Of a DNA stretch of 8,690 nucleotides, positions 1 to 5,440 are shown one piece after another; position 1 is the first letter of the stretch; each line of letters opens with the position of its first letter. This DNA comes from Bacteroidota bacterium (GTDB taxonomy: Bacteria; Bacteroidota; Bacteroidia; JAADEI01). The stretch spans positions 1-8,690 of the forward strand of contig WFXT01000006.1 of NCBI GenBank assembly GCA_015490475.1, in the 5' to 3' direction. The notes under the pieces are model-generated. The model saw only the letters and a program-made list of their open reading frames with translations, ran no database searches and was not told the origin of the DNA. The position numbers and the translations under genes are program-made.

Positions 1-74
1 GCTTCAACTGTTTTAATAGAATACCGTCTTATTGATTTTAAATATGTCTCAAAGGCGGCGATTTCCTCAAGCAT
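1..74 (-). CDS. xerC: XerC-like tyrosine recombinase, N-terminal fragment cut by the window edge
   Basis: Reading leftward from an ATG at 74-72, 24 codons stay open to the window edge and give MLEEIAAFETYLKSI followed by RRYSIKTVEA. This resembles the start of the N-terminal core-binding (SAM-like) domain of XerC/XerD recombinases, where a 'FL.YL..E+.YS..T+.AY' pattern opens the first helix. These enzymes resolve chromosome dimers at dif sites. The catalytic domain with the R-H-R-Y residues lies outside the window, so activity cannot be judged. The gene starts 22 bp after the rpsU stop on the same strand. An rpsU then xerC order (often followed by a hibernation factor gene) is common in Bacteroidota, and this context supports the call as much as the short sequence does. 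No Shine-Dalgarno is visible. An upstream ATG at 87-85 is in another frame and stops quickly. It could be another phage-type integrase, but the context argues against that. Confidence 0.62.
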   Translation of the reverse strand, partial: MLEEIAAFETYLKSIRRYSIKTVE

Positions 75-96
75 GGCTATACTGCATAAGACTGCT

Positions 97-303
97 TTAT
101 TCCTCCATCATTCTCCTCATCTTTTCGCGATATATAGCCCGAAGAAGTTGTTGTCTTCTAACCACCGAAGGCTTAAGATAAACAAGATGTCTTTTATATT
201 CTTCTACTATACGTGCCTGTTCAACCAGCCTTCTAAAATCTTTCAACGCCCTATCTAAGGATTCGTACCCTTCTACAGTCAGTTCAACCCTTGGTATCCT
301 CAT
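97..303 (-). CDS. rpsU: 30S ribosomal protein bS21
   Basis: A 68-residue, very basic protein matching bS21 along its length. It has an acidic/hydrophobic opening strand, then SLDRALKDFRRLVEQARIV (residues 15-33), the family's first helix, and after that a KPSVVRR motif (44-50) and a basic tail. It is the right size, slightly longer than the usual 60-66 residues. bS21 sits on the small-subunit platform near the 3' end of 16S rRNA. In Bacteroidota it is reported to help hide the anti-Shine-Dalgarno sequence, which fits the lack of Shine-Dalgarno sequences at most starts here. The ATG at 303 is preceded by AAAGGG about five bases upstream, a better ribosome-binding candidate than at most neighbours. 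The gene lies between the KamA-like gene (62-bp gap) and the xerC-like fragment (22-bp gap), all on the same strand. A -7 box at 343-350 suggests it has its own promoter. Confidence 0.9.
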   Translation of the reverse strand: MRIPRVELTVEGYESLDRALKDFRRLVEQARIVEEYKRHLVYLKPSVVRRQQLLRAIYREKMRRMMEE

Positions 304-342
304 TTGAACCCTTTATTTAACTACTTTACCGTTTGGTTAACA

Positions 343-350
343 CAAAGATA
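343..350 (-). promoter_or_regulatory. Candidate rpsU promoter, Bacteroidota -7 box TATCTTTG
   Basis: On the minus strand the gap between the KamA-like gene and rpsU contains TATCTTTG, an exact match to the Bacteroidota sigma-factor -7 consensus TAnnTTTG. Transcription would start about 5-7 bases downstream and leave a leader of roughly 30-35 nt before the rpsU ATG. I see no convincing TTG/TTTG -33 element 17-23 bp upstream; that region lies in the last codons of the KamA-like gene. A TGTTAACC stretch just downstream contains the palindrome GTTAAC, but nothing shows it is an operator. Confidence 0.5.
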
Positions 351-365
351 TGCCTTTTAGTTCTC

Positions 366-1691
366 TTATTTTCTGACATATTTCTCTAGTTCATCCTCAA
401 AAAAGAATTTATCTGAGAAAGCAGGTTTAAGTTCATCCAGCCATGTTGCCTTTTCATCATACTCAGCAAAGAATGGCTTATCTACCCAATCTGGATTTCT
501 GCCTTGAATCATTCTCAAGGCAAGCACTTTCTTGCCATTAACCTGTGCGGGACCGAGGACTTCCACCTTTCCTGGCGTAGCACTCATACTTGGACCACGC
601 GCTGTACGACCCAATCCACTCACATTCTTCCACGCATTACGATAAATCTCCCATGCTTTAACAAGCGGGATAGCAAAGAAGTGATGGGCACCAGTGTCCC
701 GGGCAACAAACATATAATATGGAATCATTCCCATATTGACCTGCTTTTTCCACATTGTCTCCCACAACTTGCTATCAGCATTAATGTGATTTAATACTGG
801 CGATTGTGTTCTTATTACTGCTCCTGTGTTCAGAATTCTGCGCGTTGCTTCCGCCACTGGCTCTGGCTCCAGTTCCCTCGGATGATTAAAGTGAGCCATA
901 ATAGCCAGATGCTTGCCGCTCTGAACTATCCTCTCAAAAAGACGGAGCAGGTCATCGGCATCAGGGTCAGAAATGAACCTATAGGGCCAATAGGCAAGGG
1001 CTTTGGTTCCAATCCTTATTGTCTGAAGATGCTCAATATTTGCCTCCAGAATTGGCTCTATATATGTTTTAAGAACCTTTGTTCTCATTATCATTGGGTC
1101 TCCTCCTGTAAACAACAGGTCTGTTACCTCAGGATGTGCCTGCAAATATTTGATTAACAGGTCCACTTCACGCATAGCAAACTTCAGGTCATCCATTCCA
1201 ACGAACTGAGGCCAGCGGAAACAGAAAGAGCAATAAGCATGACACGTTTGCCCCTGAGATGGAAAGAACAATACTGTTTCATTGTATTTATGCTGAACGC
1301 CTCTTAGCTTAATGCCATCTATTGAGGGAACATTGTACTGTAGCTGACCCGCTGGATGCGGATTTAATTGCAAGCGAATTTTATTAACTATTTCCCTGAG
1401 AGTTGCTCTATCAACGCCTTTATCCAATGCTTCTTTAACCTGCTTATAGTGTTCTGGCAAAAGCATTTCCCGAACAGGAAAGTTCAATATGAACAGTGGG
1501 TCATCGGGCGCCTTATCCCAATCAATAAGTTCATTGACAACATAATTGTTTGTCTTAAAGGGAAGCACTTGAGCTACAACCTCTATTGCTTCAATAACTT
1601 CCTCGGGCAATTTTTGAATCTGTGGTATGTTCTTGAAATTGTGCAAGGAATAGGTCTTGTATTGAGGCTGTTGAGTAAGTACCTGCGTCAT
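366..1691 (-). CDS. KamA-family radical SAM protein (lysine 2,3-aminomutase-like; substrate unassigned)
   Basis: This 441-residue protein has the radical SAM cluster motif CHAYCSFC (Cys150, Cys154, Cys157), which binds a [4Fe-4S] cluster and S-adenosylmethionine, and a GGDP motif at 196-199 in the expected place. Its C-terminal half follows the aminomutase pattern: PYYMF (324-328), an Asp at 332 and an ATPGK motif (371-375). By eye, Lys375 aligns with the PLP-binding lysine of clostridial lysine 2,3-aminomutase (GGGGK), and Asp332 with one of its two substrate-lysine-binding Asp residues. The second Asp, just before the glycine run, is absent (Ser/Ala here). It is much longer than EpmB (about 340 residues), so it is not a plain EF-P lysine modifier. 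The opening TYSLHNFKNIPQIQKL and the LPFKTNNYVVNELIDW block look like a conserved subfamily signature that I recall from other Bacteroidota/Rhodothermota proteins. The gene follows the sodA terminator and so should have its own promoter. The reaction is probably a PLP-dependent 1,2-amino shift, but the substrate is unknown. Confidence 0.85.
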   Translation of the reverse strand: MTQVLTQQPQYKTYSLHNFKNIPQIQKLPEEVIEAIEVVAQVLPFKTNNYVVNELIDWDKAPDDPLFILNFPVREMLLPEHYKQVKEALDKGVDRATLREIVNKIRLQLNPHPAGQLQYNVPSIDGIKLRGVQHKYNETVLFFPSQGQTCHAYCSFCFRWPQFVGMDDLKFAMREVDLLIKYLQAHPEVTDLLFTGGDPMIMRTKVLKTYIEPILEANIEHLQTIRIGTKALAYWPYRFISDPDADDLLRLFERIVQSGKHLAIMAHFNHPRELEPEPVAEATRRILNTGAVIRTQSPVLNHINADSKLWETMWKKQVNMGMIPYYMFVARDTGAHHFFAIPLVKAWEIYRNAWKNVSGLGRTARGPSMSATPGKVEVLGPAQVNGKKVLALRMIQGRNPDWVDKPFFAEYDEKATWLDELKPAFSDKFFFEDELEKYVRK

Positions 1692-1725
1692 ATAGCACAG
1701 TATTTTAAGGTTTATTTTTTGAGTG

Positions 1726-1758
1726 TAAAATTAAAGGGGACTGCCTCAGGCAGCCCCC
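1726..1758 (-). terminator. Rho-independent terminator of sodA
   Basis: The minus strand here reads GGGG, one base, then CTGCC, a 3-base loop, GGCAG, one mismatched base and CCCC, followed by TTTAATTTTA. In plus coordinates the inner arms are 1741-1745/1749-1753 and the outer arms 1736-1739/1755-1758, with an A/C mismatch between them. The T-rich tail lies on the minus-strand 3' side, so it terminates transcription arriving from sodA, whose stop is about 55 bp upstream. It separates the methyltransferase-sodA unit from the KamA-like gene. The plus side has no comparable T run. Confidence 0.8.
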
Positions 1759-1812
1759 CTCACTGTATTTATATTTTACGAGATGGTTCAAAGAAGGGTT
1801 TCCGCGAAATGT

Positions 1813-2442
1813 CTATCGTGCTTCGTTAAAGCGACGTTCCACCTCTTCCCAGTTCACCACGTTCCACCATGCTTCAATGTAATCAGGTCTTCTCCACTGG
1901 TAGCGCAAGTAATACGCATGTTCCCAGACGTCAAGCCCAAGGATTGGTGTACCTCCTCTGAGAGTGTCGTCTTCAAGAATATCCATCAACGGATTGTCCT
2001 GATTTGGTGTAGAACCAATCACCAGCTTGCCATCCTTGACAACAAGCCAAGCCCATCCAGAACCGAATCTGGAAGCGGCAGCCTGTGAGAACAGCTCCTT
2101 AAAACGAGCAAAAGAGCCAAACTCCGCTTCTATTGCCCTGGCAAGCTCACCTCCCGGTTCACCTCCACCGTTGGGTTTCATGATTGTCCAGAAGAGCGAG
2201 TGATTGTAGTGTCCCCCTCCGTTATTACGGACTGCCGTTCTGATGTTTTCAGGAACCCTGCTCAAATTGGTCAGGATTTCTTCTATTGTCTTTGAGTCCC
2301 ATTCTGTGTCCTTGATTGCAGCATTGAGTTTAGCCACATATCCCCCATGATGTTTGTTGTAATGGATGTACATAGTAGCGGTATCAATGTAGGGTTCCAG
2401 AGCATCGTAGCTATAAGGAAGTTCTGGTAATTTCACTGCCAT
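1813..2442 (-). CDS. sodA: Superoxide dismutase, Fe/Mn family, Mn-type signature
   Basis: A complete 209-residue Fe/Mn superoxide dismutase that converts superoxide to oxygen and peroxide. The four metal ligands are all present: His27, His81 (in NHSLFW), and Asp171 and His175 (in DVWEHAYYLRY). The second-shell residues His31 and Tyr35 are also present. The outer-sphere glutamine comes from the C-terminal domain (Gln148 in STPNQDNPLMD), and the N-terminal position is glycine (GGGHYNHS). That is the pattern of Mn enzymes rather than Fe enzymes, although cambialistic forms cannot be excluded. There is no signal peptide, so it is cytoplasmic. The methyltransferase gene ends 45 bp upstream on the same strand and a strong terminator follows, so the two may share a transcript. 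The ATG at 2442 opens the conserved 'LPELPYSYDALEP' N-terminus. No Shine-Dalgarno is seen. Confidence 0.96.
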   Translation of the reverse strand: MAVKLPELPYSYDALEPYIDTATMYIHYNKHHGGYVAKLNAAIKDTEWDSKTIEEILTNLSRVPENIRTAVRNNGGGHYNHSLFWTIMKPNGGGEPGGELARAIEAEFGSFARFKELFSQAAASRFGSGWAWLVVKDGKLVIGSTPNQDNPLMDILEDDTLRGGTPILGLDVWEHAYYLRYQWRRPDYIEAWWNVVNWEEVERRFNEAR

Positions 2443-2487
2443 GGTCGTTTGATTTTACAATGCTAAATTAAATAATTTGAACTGAAT

Positions 2488-3120
2488 CTAAACTTTTATT
2501 GCCCTGAGAGCAACGAACGACCCTGTACTAAAACCTTCTATTACAGCATCTTCTCTTGCCAGCATCCAGGGAAAGTCAAACAAAGTTTGAACAGCACAGT
2601 CCACAGCAAATCCTTTATGTTCCAATATGCTGATTAACTTTTTAACAGTCCAGAATTGGGCGTATGAATAAAAAGGCTTTAGCTTGTTATTGAAGTAGAA
2701 TTGTCCCACTAAGGAATCTGCAGGTATCAAGCCAATGATGAGATGCCCGCTCTCGATTAAAATCCTTCTTATTTCCTGCAACGCTAACTCAACATCTTTA
2801 AAGAAACATATTGAAACCACAACCAGGACAAGGTCGAAAGAGTGCTCAGGAAAAGGTAAATCTTCTGCCATTGATCTTATTACCCGTAAGCCGCGAGCTT
2901 CTGCGATTTGTGCCATTCCTTCTGCTGGTTCAACACCGACGTTGATTCCTAAAGGTATGGCAAATCTACCTGTACCTACACCTATTTCCACACCTCTGGA
3001 AAACTCTGGCAAAACAGACCTTATTGCTATTAATTCACTTTGATATGCGTACCAGTGCTTTATATACCATGCATCGTATCGCTTAGCATTTTGATTGAAA
3101 ATTTCTATGGCATCCATCAT
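2488..3120 (-). CDS. Class I SAM-dependent methyltransferase (Methyltransf_11 type), substrate unknown
   Basis: A 210-residue Rossmann-fold methyltransferase. Motif I is VEIGVGTGRF (44-53), which binds SAM. An acidic residue after strand 2 (VGVEPAEGM, Glu64) would hold the ribose hydroxyls. The ED(L)PF step (86-90) and the SFDLVLVVVSICFF strand (94-107) complete the core, followed by a helix 'LALQEIRRIL' and 'GHLIIGLIP'. The reading frame is open back to 3237, but that would add 39 residues of unlike character running through the pckA promoter and first codons. The Met at 3120 (or the adjacent one at 3117) begins the typical 'AIEIFNQNAKRYDAWY' opening, so I start there. A -7 box at 3129-3136 would make the mRNA nearly leaderless, which supports this choice. 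sodA lies 45 bp downstream. Nothing in the sequence identifies the methyl acceptor; small-molecule or quinone-like substrates are only family precedents. Confidence 0.85.
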   Translation of the reverse strand: MMDAIEIFNQNAKRYDAWYIKHWYAYQSELIAIRSVLPEFSRGVEIGVGTGRFAIPLGINVGVEPAEGMAQIAEARGLRVIRSMAEDLPFPEHSFDLVLVVVSICFFKDVELALQEIRRILIESGHLIIGLIPADSLVGQFYFNNKLKPFYSYAQFWTVKKLISILEHKGFAVDCAVQTLFDFPWMLAREDAVIEGFSTGSFVALRAIKV

Positions 3121-3128
3121 ATCTATAT

Positions 3129-3136
3129 CAAATTTA
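3129..3136 (-). promoter_or_regulatory. Candidate methyltransferase promoter, -7 box TAAATTTG
   Basis: On the minus strand TAAATTTG matches TAnnTTTG exactly and lies 8 bp upstream of the ATG at 3120. Transcription would begin within a few bases of the start codon, giving a nearly leaderless mRNA, or would favour the second ATG at 3117. No clear -33 box is visible. The local AT-richness makes a chance match more likely than for the pckA box. Confidence 0.35.
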
Positions 3137-3143
3137 TGTAGTA

Positions 3144-3151
3144 TAACTTTG
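3144..3151 (+). promoter_or_regulatory. Candidate pckA promoter, -7 box TAACTTTG
   Basis: TAACTTTG matches the Bacteroidota -7 consensus TAnnTTTG exactly and lies 22 bp before the pckA ATG. It predicts a start near 3156-3159 and a leader of about 15-18 nt. A good -33 TTG is not evident in the AT-rich stretch upstream. The box is 7 bp from the oppositely oriented box at 3129-3136, so polymerase bound at one site should block the other. Confidence 0.5.
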
Positions 3152-3173
3152 TATTTCTGAAAAGACGGGTCAA

Positions 3174-4781
3174 ATGGTGATGTCTGTTGCCGCTCCAAGC
3201 ATAGAGGATGCGCTTCAATCAGTAGGAATATCTCCACGAAAAATTTATTATCAACTAAGTGTTCCTGAGTTAGTAGAACATAGCATTAAGCGTGATATGG
3301 TTCTTCTTTCTGACCGTGGTGCCTGTGTAGTGGACACAGGGCAATTCACGGGCCGTGCTCCCAAGGACAGATTTATTGTGAAAGATGAGTTAACTGCTGA
3401 TAGTGTAGATTGGGGTAGCGTTAACATTCCTCTTGAGCCAGAACACTTTGAACACCTTTTAGAAGACATGAAAGAATTTATAAGGCAGAAAGAAGTATAT
3501 GTCAGAGATGCTTATGCTGGTGCAGACCCTAAATATAGGCGGAAAGTAAGGTTTATTAACACGTATCCATGGCACAATTTGTTTGTTCATCACCTATTTA
3601 TTCGTCCCCGCAGGGAAGAACTCATTTTATTTGAGCCTGATTGGTATGTTATCGCTTTGCCCAATTTCAAAGCAGACCCTAAACGACATGGTGTTCCACA
3701 CGAAAACTTTGTTGTTATAAATTTTAGCAAAAGGATGGTTATCATTGGCGGAACTGCTTATGCAGGCGAAATCAAAAAGTCAATTTTCAGTGTTATGAAT
3801 TTTGTTCTGCCCTATAAAGACAATGTCCTTTCCATGCACTGTTCTGCAAACACAGATAAAGCAGGAAATGTTGCATTATTCTTTGGTTTGTCAGGAACAG
3901 GCAAAACAACATTAAGTTCAGACCCTGAAAGGCTTCTCATTGGTGATGATGAACATGGATGGACAGAAGACGGAATCTTCAACATAGAAGGCGGATGTTA
4001 TGCTAAAAGCATCAACCTTGACCCGGAGAAAGAACCCGTTATATATAAAGCCATTCGTTTTGGCACTATTCTGGAAAATGTTAAATTCTTTCCCGGCACA
4101 AGGACAGTCAACTATGCTGATGCATCAAAGACGGAAAACACCCGTGCTGCCTATCCGCTTTACTACCTTGACGATGCCTATGTCCCATCAGGTATGGGCG
4201 ACCATCCCAAAGATGTTTTCTTCCTTACTTACGACGCATATGGGGTTCTGCCACCAATCGCAAGACTCACTGAAGAACAAGCAATGTATTATTTCCTGTT
4301 AGGATACACTTCCAAAGTAGCGGGAACAGAAATAGGCATTAAAGAACCTCAACCCAGTTTTTCTGGATGTTTTGGCGCTCCATTCATGCCACTGCCCCAT
4401 ACCACATATGCCAAAATGCTTGGTGAACGAATTCGCAAGCATAAAGTTCGTGTCTGGCTTGTTAATACTGGTTTAACAGGTGGACCTTACGGAGTTGGTA
4501 AACGAATGTCCCTGCCCCACACACGCAGATTGGTTCGTGCTGCTATGAAAGGGGAACTGGACAAAGTTGCTTACTCCACACTACCGGTTTTCAATCTACA
4601 AATTCCACAACATGTTGACGGTGTCCCCGATGAAATATTGAATCCACGTAACACATGGCAAAATCCTGATGAATATGATAAGACGGCACGCCAATTAGCA
4701 CAAAAGTTTATAGATCATTTCAATAAAAATTATGCAGATAAGGTAGATCAGAGTATCTTAGCAGGTGGACCTGTGTTGTGA
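3174..4781 (+). CDS. pckA: Phosphoenolpyruvate carboxykinase (ATP)
   Basis: A full-length 535-residue ATP-type PEP carboxykinase, which interconverts oxaloacetate plus ATP with PEP, CO2 and ADP in the cytoplasm. The oxaloacetate-binding TGRAPKDRF motif is at 59-67 (Arg61). The metal/PEP site YAGEIKKSIFS (196-206) carries Lys202, and MHCSAN carries His222. The kinase P-loop GLSGTGKT is at 238-245 and the second metal motif LIGDDEHGW at 255-263. NTRAAYPL (322-329) carries Arg324, and the DAYGVLPPIARL block is at 354-365. All catalytic residues known for the family are intact. The ATG at 3174 is used; a second in-frame ATG at 3180 is equally plausible. Upstream is a divergent gap with a -7 box. 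Downstream, the stop codon overlaps the GTG start of a barrel protein gene, which suggests a two-gene operon. The enzyme can run towards PEP (gluconeogenesis) or towards oxaloacetate (CO2 fixation in fermenters); the sequence does not say which. Confidence 0.98.
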   Translation: MVMSVAAPSIEDALQSVGISPRKIYYQLSVPELVEHSIKRDMVLLSDRGACVVDTGQFTGRAPKDRFIVKDELTADSVDWGSVNIPLEPEHFEHLLEDMKEFIRQKEVYVRDAYAGADPKYRRKVRFINTYPWHNLFVHHLFIRPRREELILFEPDWYVIALPNFKADPKRHGVPHENFVVINFSKRMVIIGGTAYAGEIKKSIFSVMNFVLPYKDNVLSMHCSANTDKAGNVALFFGLSGTGKTTLSSDPERLLIGDDEHGWTEDGIFNIEGGCYAKSINLDPEKEPVIYKAIRFGTILENVKFFPGTRTVNYADASKTENTRAAYPLYYLDDAYVPSGMGDHPKDVFFLTYDAYGVLPPIARLTEEQAMYYFLLGYTSKVAGTEIGIKEPQPSFSGCFGAPFMPLPHTTYAKMLGERIRKHKVRVWLVNTGLTGGPYGVGKRMSLPHTRRLVRAAMKGELDKVAYSTLPVFNLQIPQHVDGVPDEILNPRNTWQNPDEYDKTARQLAQKFIDHFNKNYADKVDQSILAGGPVL

Positions 4782-5440
4782 GAAAGTGGATAACAGTATC
4801 TGGATTCTGCTTCTGTGCGGTGGTGCAGGCTCAGTCTATTGACCCTATACCAGTCTGGACTGTCCGTAATAATCCTTTAGCGTTACTACAGGGTCAAATG
4901 ATTGGTGCAGGTGAACTTACTATAATAGGTGAGCGAAAATATGCTCTCAGAGAGAGTATCTGGTTTGGAACCGGATTTTCTTATTTAACATTCATAGGCA
5001 GGGCTTTCTGGCACGCCTTACTCACAGAAGCCGTCAACAATCCTAATTCGGAAATAGACATTATTCGTGGACTTGGCTTTAGACTAATAGTGGGACAACG
5101 CTGGTATTTTGACCAGGACGGTTATTACCTTGAAGGTTTCCACTTTGGACCCATCTTATCTGCTCATTTCTTTTACATGCCTTTTACTGTGGACAATGAA
5201 CCGTTCACCTTCAAATATAGAATTTTTAACTTTCTCCTACCAGTCGGATATACTGTATATTTAACAGAACTTTTCTCCTTTGATGTCCTTCTGGGTTACA
5301 ACTATAGATTGCACATCGCAACAATAACATATCAACCAAGGAATTGGCTAAGCATAACAGAACCTGTTTTGACAGGTCATTGGCTATGGTTTTCCTTCTA
5401 CGTTCGCTGGACTATTGCATATAGCGGACAACCGCGATAA
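4778..5440 (+). CDS. Secreted small protein, probable outer-membrane beta-barrel
   Basis: A 220-residue protein with a clear signal peptide: basic start (MRKW), hydrophobic core (VSGFCFCAVV) and a likely signal peptidase I site after QA at residue 18. The following residue is Gln, and no proper lipobox surrounds the cysteines. The mature part is rich in aromatic and Gly residues with alternating polar/hydrophobic stretches ('YLEGFHFGPILSAHFFYMP', 'FSFDVLLGYNYRLHI', 'WLWFSFYVRWTIAY'). This is typical of short 8-10-strand outer-membrane barrels. I do not recognise a named family. The start is GTG, overlapping the pckA stop as GTGA, with AGGTGG shortly upstream inside pckA as a possible ribosome-binding site. 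The signal peptide fixes this start. The 3' end overlaps the phosphatase gene on the other strand by 29 bp. A link to carbon metabolism is suggested only by the shared transcript. Confidence 0.75.
   Translation: MRKWITVSGFCFCAVVQAQSIDPIPVWTVRNNPLALLQGQMIGAGELTIIGERKYALRESIWFGTGFSYLTFIGRAFWHALLTEAVNNPNSEIDIIRGLGFRLIVGQRWYFDQDGYYLEGFHFGPILSAHFFYMPFTVDNEPFTFKYRIFNFLLPVGYTVYLTELFSFDVLLGYNYRLHIATITYQPRNWLSITEPVLTGHWLWFSFYVRWTIAYSGQPR

Noticed and set aside
1368..1829. A 153-codon plus-strand open frame opposite the KamA-like gene, and similar antisense frames at 504-794, 804-1157, 4000-4302 (same strand as pckA, other frame) and 7543-7857.
   Set aside because: Each lies over a well-conserved gene in another frame and its translation resembles no protein family. 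Most have skewed, Cys/His/Ser-rich composition typical of shadow frames.
2458..2465. TAGCATTG upstream of sodA as a -7 promoter box.
   Set aside because: It has one mismatch to TAnnTTTG and no clear -33 partner. It is too weak to list, though an internal sodA promoter remains possible.
2488..3120. The methyltransferase as the enzyme making N-methyl-bacillithiol, to pair with the bacilliredoxin.
   Set aside because: The two genes are over 4 kb apart on separate units and no motif points to that substrate. It is pure speculation.
3121..3237. A 39-residue N-terminal extension of the methyltransferase (in-frame ATG at 3237).
   Set aside because: It would run through the pckA promoter and first 21 codons, and it does not look like a methyltransferase N-terminus. 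The family-like opening begins at 3120/3117.
5362..5377. Perfect 6-bp inverted repeat ACCTGT-TTTG-ACAGGT near the end of the barrel gene.
   Set aside because: It lies inside coding sequence and has no T run on either side, so it does not look like an intrinsic terminator and may be chance.
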